Assembly: GCA_025358985.1 (NCBI GenBank)
Contig: JANYHQ010000504.1
Span: 1-9,748, forward strand
Length of the DNA: 9,748 nucleotides
Direction of reading: 5' to 3'
Source: Acidimicrobiales bacterium
GTDB lineage: Bacteria > Actinomycetota > Acidimicrobiia > Acidimicrobiales > JANYDT01
Part shown: piece by piece, positions 1 through 5,394 of the stretch
Layout of the letters: each line of letters begins with the position of its first letter
Numbering within the stretch: the first letter of the stretch is position 1
The notes under the pieces: model-generated
The model's input: only the letters and a program-made list of their open reading frames with translations
Told to the model about the DNA's origin: nothing
Database searches by the model: none
Program-made: the position numbers and the translations under genes

Positions 1-614
1 CCATACCAGCGGTTGAGACTGAAGCGGCGCTTGAGCCCGGCCCCGTGGGCTTTGGCATCAGCCATCTCCAGGTCGCGATCAACCGTGATGGGGTGATGCA
101 AAGTGGCCGCCACCGCCCACCCATCACGCTGCATGCCCGCCACGCCGTATCCGAAGCACTGATTGTCGTGGACGAGGTCGTAGTCGGTGCGGTTCTGGCG
201 CAGATACCTCCGAGCACGCAGGCTGAATGTGAGCGGTTCGGGGAACCCCGACGTACACATATGAGCAAATTCCAGTGCGTCGATGTCCGGATATTTACGG
301 CCTCTCAACTCGTGCAAGCGAGGGATGTGCCAAGGGTCATCTGCGCGGAACAAATCGAGCGACGCAATCTTGATGAGACGTACTCCATCGTCGAGAACGG
401 GGTACGGCTGGCCGGACAAGACGTCCACCACGTGACCCATCGAGGTCAGCTCTCGGGCCAGGTATCGGGTGTAAACGCCCTGGCCACCGGAGTGTGGGTT
501 ACCGCGATACACCAGCCACGCCACTCGCAGCGAAGTGTCGCGGGACAAGACCTGACGGTGGGAGACGGAACGGGGGCCTGGCATGGACCCTCCGCCGGAA
601 GTGGAATCGGCCAT
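1..614 (-). CDS. Glycosyltransferase family 4 (GT-B fold), N-terminal part; 3' end outside window
   Basis: About 204 residues are visible; the reading frame is open to the window edge, so the C-terminal nucleotide-sugar-binding domain is missing. After a polar Ser/Gly-rich leader (residues 1-28) comes LRVAWLVYRGNPHSGGQGVYTRYLA-type sequence: a beta-strand followed by the glycine-rich GGQGVY loop and helix, then GHVVDVLSG. This is the classic start of GT4 enzymes, which transfer a sugar from a nucleotide-activated donor, usually in the cytoplasm on envelope or glycolipid substrates. The acceptor cannot be told from this half. The start taken is ATG at 614, with a weak AAGGTGG upstream. An alternative is ATG at 584, preceded by GGAGGG only 4 nt away; both lie before the conserved domain. 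The gene is divergent from the next gene across 86 nt. The family call is firm, the substrate unknown. Confidence 0.85.
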   Translation of the reverse strand, partial: MADSTSGGGSMPGPRSVSHRQVLSRDTSLRVAWLVYRGNPHSGGQGVYTRYLARELTSMGHVVDVLSGQPYPVLDDGVRLIKIASLDLFRADDPWHIPRLHELRGRKYPDIDALEFAHMCTSGFPEPLTFSLRARRYLRQNRTDYDLVHDNQCFGYGVAGMQRDGWAVAATLHHPITVDRDLEMADAKAHGAGLKRRFSLNRWY

Positions 615-642
615 GGTCGAGCCCACCTTAGTGGCCGGTTTA

Positions 643-656
643 CGAGCAGTTGCTCG
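643..656. promoter_or_regulatory. Palindrome CGAGCA-GT-TGCTCG in divergent intergenic region (candidate operator)
   Basis: Two perfect 6-bp arms around a 2-bp centre, placed near the middle of the 86-nt gap between the divergent glycosyltransferase and the small membrane protein. Size and place suit a dimeric repressor site, but no regulator is encoded next to it and a 6-bp arm can occur by chance in GC-rich DNA. Confidence 0.3.
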
Positions 657-687
657 GGTTCGCGCGTTCGCACGGCCGCCACCCCGG

Positions 688-693
688 TAGCGT
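688..693 (+). promoter_or_regulatory. Candidate -10 element TAGCGT for leaderless expression of the 701 gene
   Basis: TAGCGT fits the actinobacterial TANNNT -10 pattern and ends 7 nt before the GTG at 701, where a leaderless transcript would begin. No Shine-Dalgarno sequence precedes this GTG. No convincing -35 hexamer was found at 16-18 nt spacing, so this rests on the -10 position alone. Confidence 0.35.
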
Positions 694-700
694 GTGATTC

Positions 701-1294
701 GTGGCCTCCACCACTTACCCGCCTCGCCCCACCCGTATGCCCCCCACCAAGTGGGCCAAACGTGCAGGGGTACTGGCTTTCCTGCTTCCCGCTATCACCG
801 CACTCGGCATGGTGGGCCAGGCAGTAGTGCGTAGCGGCGATCGGCCTAACGTCTTCACCGAGGCGCAACGCCAACTCAGCGCCGCCAACACCAAACTTCC
901 GTTCCCGGCCCGGCTCCCCGCCGTGGCACCGGCCGGGTCCCAACTCATCCGGGTCATCCTGGACGAGCCTGATGAAAAGCGGGGGCCATCCATTTATGCC
1001 CTCGATCTCACCTACACCATCGCCGGTGGCAAACCTGATGCCGGGGATTTTGTCCGTCTGTGGCAAACCAACGATGTCTATTTGAAGAAGCGGTTAGCCG
1101 ACCCCACCCTGAACCAGGGTGACCCTCGTACGGTGAAAGGCGCCCGGTGGTTTCGCCGTGACGGCCAGAACGAGGACCGCGGCAAAGGCGTGTCCTACAG
1201 CCGTCGATTCGACGACGGCGTCACCGTGGTGGTGTCGGGTCCCAATGAGGCGCTCGTGAACTCCACCATTGCTTCACTCGTGAAACAACCCTGA
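701..1294 (+). CDS. Small single-pass membrane protein of unknown function, upstream of MMPL transporter
   Basis: 197 residues; I do not recognise the family. The N-terminus is short, proline-rich and basic, followed by one hydrophobic segment at about residues 21-43 (AGVLAFLLPAITALGMVGQAVV). The remaining 150 residues form a soluble region, probably extracytoplasmic, with alternating strand-like stretches (QLIRVILD, YALDLTYTI, GVTVVVSG). The GTG at 701 is preferred because a TANNNT element lies 7 nt upstream; the in-frame ATG at 737 would shorten it by 12 residues without affecting the membrane segment. It ends 48 nt before the MMPL gene on the same strand, so the two are probably co-transcribed. 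The plan (short cytoplasmic tail, one membrane anchor, outer beta-rich domain, next to an MMPL gene) resembles MmpS accessory proteins in layout, though I see no MmpS sequence signature. A transporter-accessory role is inference. Confidence 0.75.
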   Translation: MASTTYPPRPTRMPPTKWAKRAGVLAFLLPAITALGMVGQAVVRSGDRPNVFTEAQRQLSAANTKLPFPARLPAVAPAGSQLIRVILDEPDEKRGPSIYALDLTYTIAGGKPDAGDFVRLWQTNDVYLKKRLADPTLNQGDPRTVKGARWFRRDGQNEDRGKGVSYSRRFDDGVTVVVSGPNEALVNSTIASLVKQP

Positions 1295-1329
1295 CAGCTT
1301 CGGCACCGTCAGCTCAAAACTCACTATTC

Positions 1330-1335
1330 AGGAGG
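1330..1335 (+). promoter_or_regulatory. Ribosome binding site AGGAGG of the MMPL gene
   Basis: A perfect AGGAGG, 7 nt before the GTG at 1343. It fixes this GTG as the start. It is the only canonical Shine-Dalgarno sequence at ideal spacing in the window, which fits the MMPL gene being an internal operon gene while several neighbours look leaderless. Confidence 0.85.
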
Positions 1336-1342
1336 ATTTCCT

Positions 1343-3505
1343 GTGCTTGAACGTCTTGCATCGTTTTGTCATCGTCATCGCCGTGTAGTGGTTCTGTTGT
1401 GGGTGTTGGCGCTGCCCGCATCGTTTGTGGTGTCTGGCGCCCTGGGTGGCAAGTTGGACTCGGGACAAGGAGGGGGCGACAACACGGAGTCGTCGAAGGC
1501 CACCTCCATCTTGGCCCGGGAGTTCCCCTCCGCCAGAGCCGCGTCGCGTGGAGAATCCGGTGAGGTGGTGTTCCAAGTCAAGGGTGGTTTGGCATCCAAA
1601 CAGCCAGCCATCACTCAGTGGTTGGCGTCGGTGGCCAAGCAACCGATCGTGGCGTCGGTTACATCACCGTTCGACACCAAACGGGGTCGAGTATCAGCCG
1701 ATGGCACCGTCGGGGTCGCCGAAGTCACGTTCAAACCGGGCGTGGATCTGCAGACCGAGCCGGTGAAGGACATCTTGCCGCTGGCGGCGTCATTGCGGCG
1801 AGACGGGGTGGTCACAGAGTTCGCCGGTCAGCCGTTCGGGGCATTCAAACTGCCGCCTAGCGAAGCGTTCGGGTTGTTGGCAGCTGTGGTGATCTTGTTG
1901 ATCGCATTCGGGTCAATCATCGCCATGGGTTTACCTATCCTCACCGCTGCCTTGGGTGTGGGCATTGCCGTTGCCGGGGTGGGAATCTGGTCAGCATTCC
2001 TGAGTATGCCTTCGTTTGTTACCAGCATCACGGCCATGATCGGCCTCGGTGTGGGCATCGACTACGTGCTGTTCATCGTGTCGCGGTACAAGGACGAGTT
2101 GCATACGATGAATCCGCACGACGCCACGGTACGGGCATTGGGCACCGCAGGACGTGCTGTGGTGTTCGCCGGGTGCACCGTCATCATCTCGATGTTGGGC
2201 ATGTTCTTGATGGGCTTGAGTTTCATCAATGGCATTGCCATTGCGGGCGCCACACCCGTGTTCATCATTGTGTTGGCGTCGGTAACACTGATTCCTGCAA
2301 TGTTGGGATTCGTCGGGTACAACATCGACAAGTTTTCGGTGCACCGCAAGAAGCCAGTATTGGGCAAAGAGACCGGTTGGCATCGGTGGAGCCGGTTGGT
2401 GCAACGCCGGGCGTGGCCATTTGCCCTTGGTGGGTTGGCGTTGTTGGTGGTGGCCTCCATCCCGTTGCTCTCGTTGCGTTTGGGGTTCTCTGATCAGGGC
2501 AACAATGCCAAGAACACCACCACCCGCAAGGCCTATGACATCAAAGCAGCGGCGTTCGGGGTTGGGTCCAATGCTCCCGGGCTCATTGCCATTGAGGCCA
2601 GTTCCCCAGCCGCCAAAGAAGCTGCCACCAAACTAGCTGATGCCGTGAAAGCCACACCGGGGGTGGCATCGTCGGTGCTACAACCGTTGCCGTCCGGTTA
2701 CGCGTTCCTCATCAATTTCACGCCTACCACCGGCCCGCAGGATGCTGCCACCGAAAAACTGGTGCATCACCTCCGCAATGATGTCATTGCCCCAGCCGTG
2801 GCTGGCACGGGCGCACTTGCCTACCTCGGTGGGTTCACCGCTGGGGGCATCGATTTTGCGTCGCTCATCGGAGGCCGTCTGCCGGTGTTCATTGGTGTGG
2901 TGCTGCTGTTGAGTTTCTTGTTGCTGATGGCAGTGTTCCGATCCATCGTGGTTCCGTTGAAGGCGGTGATCATGAACCTTCTGTCCATTGGCGCGGCGTA
3001 TGGGTTGGTGGTGGCCATCTTCCAATACGGCTGGGGAGCGTCGATCATCGGTATCGGGAAACCAGGGCCCATTGAACCGTGGATCCCCATGATGCTGTTC
3101 GCCATCGTGTTCGGCTTGTCCATGGACTACGAGGTGTTTCTGCTGTCTCGTATTCGCGAGGAGTACGACCACGGCAAACCCAATGGTGAAGCCGTGGTGG
3201 AGGGTCTGGCATCCACCGCCCGGGTCATCACTGCGGCGGCCGCCATCATGGTGTGCGTGTTCCTCGGATTCGTTCTGGGAGAACGTGCCATCAAGGTGAT
3301 GGGTGTGGGTCTGGCCGCGGCTGTGTTCATCGACGCCACCATCGTGAGAGTCATCATGGTCCCTGCCACCATGGAACTCTTGGGCGACAGAAACTGGTGG
3401 TTCCCGCGTTGGCTCGACAAGCTCATCCCCAAGCTCAACGTGGAGGGTCCCGCCACCCCTACAGGCCCTCCTACGCATCTCGGCCCCATCACCGCCGGCG
3501 ACTGA
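1343..3505 (+). CDS. MMPL family RND-type transporter
   Basis: 720 residues with the duplicated RND plan of MMPL proteins. Membrane segment 1 is at about 14-33, a first outer loop domain at 36-170, membrane segments 2-6 at about 174-325, segment 7 at about 357-377, a second outer domain at 378-510, then segments 8-12 at about 512-680. Each half carries the conserved Asp-Tyr motif of proton-coupled MMPL pumps: GLGVGIDY (D240-Y241) and FGLSMDYEVF (D595-Y596). These are followed by the usual basic SRYKDE and SRIREE stretches. Family members export lipids, glycolipids or drugs using the proton gradient; the cargo here cannot be read from sequence. The length is typical of the shorter actinobacterial MMPL group rather than the roughly 950-residue mycobacterial MmpL. 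It follows the small membrane protein by 48 nt and converges with the peptidase 6 nt beyond its stop. Confidence 0.93.
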   Translation: MLERLASFCHRHRRVVVLLWVLALPASFVVSGALGGKLDSGQGGGDNTESSKATSILAREFPSARAASRGESGEVVFQVKGGLASKQPAITQWLASVAKQPIVASVTSPFDTKRGRVSADGTVGVAEVTFKPGVDLQTEPVKDILPLAASLRRDGVVTEFAGQPFGAFKLPPSEAFGLLAAVVILLIAFGSIIAMGLPILTAALGVGIAVAGVGIWSAFLSMPSFVTSITAMIGLGVGIDYVLFIVSRYKDELHTMNPHDATVRALGTAGRAVVFAGCTVIISMLGMFLMGLSFINGIAIAGATPVFIIVLASVTLIPAMLGFVGYNIDKFSVHRKKPVLGKETGWHRWSRLVQRRAWPFALGGLALLVVASIPLLSLRLGFSDQGNNAKNTTTRKAYDIKAAAFGVGSNAPGLIAIEASSPAAKEAATKLADAVKATPGVASSVLQPLPSGYAFLINFTPTTGPQDAATEKLVHHLRNDVIAPAVAGTGALAYLGGFTAGGIDFASLIGGRLPVFIGVVLLLSFLLLMAVFRSIVVPLKAVIMNLLSIGAAYGLVVAIFQYGWGASIIGIGKPGPIEPWIPMMLFAIVFGLSMDYEVFLLSRIREEYDHGKPNGEAVVEGLASTARVITAAAAIMVCVFLGFVLGERAIKVMGVGLAAAVFIDATIVRVIMVPATMELLGDRNWWFPRWLDKLIPKLNVEGPATPTGPPTHLGPITAGD

Positions 3506-3519
3506 GTTGCGTTAGGCGG
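3492..3519. terminator. Candidate shared hairpin spanning the MMPL and peptidase 3' ends
   Basis: CCGCC (3492-3496) pairs with GGCGG (3515-3519), and inside it GCGAC (3498-3502) pairs with GTTGC (3506-3510) around a TGA loop that is the MMPL stop codon; one pair is G-T. The structure covers both convergent stop codons and the 6-nt gap. There is no real T-tract on either side, so it would be a U-tract-less terminator of the kind proposed for GC-rich actinobacteria, or may be chance pairing. Confidence 0.3.
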
Positions 3520-4879
3520 ATTTGATTCCATAGCGAGCCAGAACGGTGGCGGTGTTGGGGAACTGATCCGTAAGCGCGCTTATGAGCCTGGCCGGGGTGG
3601 CCACCCCATAAGCGTTGGCCACCACATAGTGCTGCAATGCACAGTCCACACTTGCTGCCGGTCCGAGGGCTGCCAACGCATGTACCGCCTGCACGTACAC
3701 CCCCCGGTAATACGAGCTGCGATGAGCATCCCAGTACGTCATCGGTGCTCCCAACCGGGCGGTGGCATCGGCTGGGATCACTTTCGACTGAAATGTTGAC
3801 AGGGTGCCTTCGGAGCGCATCTCCGCCCACGACGCCAGACCTTCGTCCATCCACGGGTCCCGACCCTGATCGTTGCCCACCAATGAGTAGAACCACTGGT
3901 GTGCCACTTCGTGAGGAGTAGTGCGCCCAATCGACCCGGGGCCCTGCATCACCAATGTGGGGTACTCAATGCCGCCCTTCAATCCGGGTGTCACCACCAC
4001 CGTGTAAGACGACCATGGGTAGCGTCCGTACAACGTGGAGAACAGCTTCAGCGCTTTCACCACCCGGTTGAGATAGGCGGTGGGATCGTCAACGAGACCC
4101 TGCTGGACCGCCACCGTCACGGCCACATTGTGTCCATCCACTATAATAGGTGTGCTTACGTGTTTGAAGGTGCCCAGCACCATGGCCCAATCCCGGGTGC
4201 CCGTCGCCGTCCAGGTGTTGTGCCCATCATCGCTGCCGGTAGCCACGATCTGCATGGCGGTACTGGGGTGTACGGACACCCGCCAATCGGCGGTGGGGGT
4301 CATGGATGCCTCCGCCTGGCCAGTGGTGGGAGGCGTACGGTTCCACCCCACCCCCGGCTCCCATGGCAACACTGGAAGAAATGACCCGTAGCGCAGTGAT
4401 GCCGAATTGCGCGATACGCGGTCGTCACGGGGCCCCGGAACGTTAAGCGTCCAGTCCAGCGCCAACTTCACTTCACGCCCTGAGGCGATCCCGCTCGGCA
4501 CTGCGATCACCAGGGTGGTGGGGTCAGGTTGGGAGAAGGTGGTGACCGCTGCGTTCACCTCGGCAGAACCAACGTTCATCGATGGTGCGGTGGCATCACG
4601 CGCTCCCCCATTGGGCCAGAGGCGCACTACCAGTTCGGTGATGTCGAGATCCGGGGTGAAACGGATCACGGAGCGCCCTCGCACCCCACCGGTGTTGGTG
4701 TTGAGGTCCAGATCGATGTCGTAACGCAGCGTTGAGGGAGTAGGTGCTGCGATGGCGCCGACACCGGTACACGGCACCGGTGTTGTGCTGCCCGCCGACA
4801 CTGGACTGCGCCACTGCAACCCACCCACCAGCAGCACCGCGCCCAGTGCCGTTGCAGCGCAGCGGCGGAGATTGATCAT
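3512..4879 (-). CDS. Secreted M1-type (gluzincin) zinc metallopeptidase, compact form
   Basis: 455 residues from ATG 4879. Residues 1-29 form a signal peptide: basic MINLRR, a hydrophobic core, then a likely signal peptidase cut after PVSA. A beta-rich N-terminal domain follows, then the catalytic domain: GGIEYP at 302-307 in the place of the GxMEN substrate motif, HEVAH with H323/E324/H327 as zinc ligands and catalytic base, and E346 in WMDEGLASWAE as the third ligand, exactly 18 residues after the second His. YYRG near 390-393 is the likely catalytic-Tyr region. M1 enzymes remove N-terminal residues from peptides; this one should act outside the cytoplasmic membrane. It stops soon after the catalytic helical part, lacking the large C-terminal domain of PepN-type enzymes. 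A TTG 33 nt upstream would extend it, but would overlap the divergent gene and spoil the signal peptide. Confidence 0.88.
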   Translation of the reverse strand: MINLRRCAATALGAVLLVGGLQWRSPVSAGSTTPVPCTGVGAIAAPTPSTLRYDIDLDLNTNTGGVRGRSVIRFTPDLDITELVVRLWPNGGARDATAPSMNVGSAEVNAAVTTFSQPDPTTLVIAVPSGIASGREVKLALDWTLNVPGPRDDRVSRNSASLRYGSFLPVLPWEPGVGWNRTPPTTGQAEASMTPTADWRVSVHPSTAMQIVATGSDDGHNTWTATGTRDWAMVLGTFKHVSTPIIVDGHNVAVTVAVQQGLVDDPTAYLNRVVKALKLFSTLYGRYPWSSYTVVVTPGLKGGIEYPTLVMQGPGSIGRTTPHEVAHQWFYSLVGNDQGRDPWMDEGLASWAEMRSEGTLSTFQSKVIPADATARLGAPMTYWDAHRSSYYRGVYVQAVHALAALGPAASVDCALQHYVVANAYGVATPARLISALTDQFPNTATVLARYGIKSA

Positions 4880-4886
4880 GAGCGCC

Positions 4887-4896
4887 AGCGTAGGGT
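4887..4896. promoter_or_regulatory. Candidate bidirectional promoter: overlapping -10 elements between divergent genes
   Basis: The 10-bp stretch AGCGTAGGGT reads ANNNTANNNT. On plus it gives TAGGGT (4891-4896), ending 6 nt before the ATG at 4903. On minus it gives TACGCT (4892-4887), ending 7 nt before the ATG at 4879. Both starts lack a Shine-Dalgarno sequence. The two TANNNT boxes share their central TA, as expected for a symmetric promoter firing both ways into leaderless messages. No good -35 boxes were seen. Confidence 0.4.
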
Positions 4897-4902
4897 TGGC
4901 CA

Positions 4903-5394
4903 ATGGCTCCAATCGTCGCCCTCGTTCCCACAGTGGTGTGGAGGCTCTCCCCCGAACTGCTGATGGCCCTGGACGAGCGGTTCGGTGAACCGGTAGATGC
5001 CTACGTCAATGGGTCTCAGGTGTGGCTACGACCCGATGGACCCAACGCAGAGGTCATTGAATGGCGATTGCATCCGGTGGCAGGATTCCAACAACCGGCG
5101 GGCGCATCCACCGACACGCTGTTCAGTTCGTGTGCGTTGGCCGTCGCCACCGGGGAACTCCCAGGAGCCCCCATCAATTCGCTGTGGGACGGCCTGGAAG
5201 CCTTCATTGCCTACGACGAAGACGTCGAACCACCGGAGTTGCTGGCCTCGACGGTGGCCGCCTTGGGGTTGCCCGCCACGGCATGGGGACTGGTGGACCA
5301 CGACGGTGTGGCGGATCGCTGGGCCCGGTCGGCAGGGCAAACGTCGATATTCACTGAATTGCTGGAACAGTTGCAACCCCATCAGTCGGACTAA
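4903..5394 (+). CDS. Hypothetical protein, 163 aa, no recognised family
   Basis: I do not recognise this protein. It is acidic and soluble-looking, with no signal peptide or membrane segment. It opens with a hydrophobic MAPIVALVPTVVWRLSPELL, then DERFGEPVDAYVNGSQVWLRPDGP, a short strand-rich region (EVIEWRLHPVAGF), and a helical C-terminal half with many Asp/Glu residues (FIAYDEDVEPPELLASTVAALGLP). The coding call rests on a complete frame with sensible GC-rich codon usage, a start just after a TANNNT element, and the lack of a better frame on either strand at 4903-5350. The start is 23 nt from the divergent peptidase start, suggesting shared control. The last 44 nt overlap the 3' end of the convergent amylosucrase gene. 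Function is unknown. Confidence 0.7.
   Translation: MAPIVALVPTVVWRLSPELLMALDERFGEPVDAYVNGSQVWLRPDGPNAEVIEWRLHPVAGFQQPAGASTDTLFSSCALAVATGELPGAPINSLWDGLEAFIAYDEDVEPPELLASTVAALGLPATAWGLVDHDGVADRWARSAGQTSIFTELLEQLQPHQSD

Noticed and set aside
45..827. Open frame of 260 codons on plus, antisense to the glycosyltransferase
   Set aside because: It mirrors the GT4 frame, whose GGQGVY motif is clear, and runs through the promoter region into the next gene in another frame. No recognisable domain.
1295..1320. Possible TGAC...GTCA hairpin between the small membrane protein and MMPL genes
   Set aside because: Only a few pairs with mismatches and no T-tract; an intervening terminator would also contradict the likely operon.
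2678..3478. Open frame of 266 codons on minus, His/Asp/Gln-rich, inside the MMPL gene
   Set aside because: Composition is that expected from reading hydrophobic GC-rich transmembrane codons on the opposite strand; the MMPL frame has both Asp-Tyr motifs and 12 membrane segments.
4142..4147. Perfect TATAAT on plus inside the peptidase gene
   Set aside because: No -35 match at 15-19 nt spacing (ACGGCC at 17), and it is intragenic and antisense with no gene to drive; probably codon-derived.
4880..4912. TTG start at 4912 for the M1 peptidase
   Set aside because: It would overlap the start of the divergent gene and put 11 extra residues before a well-formed signal peptide that begins at ATG 4879.
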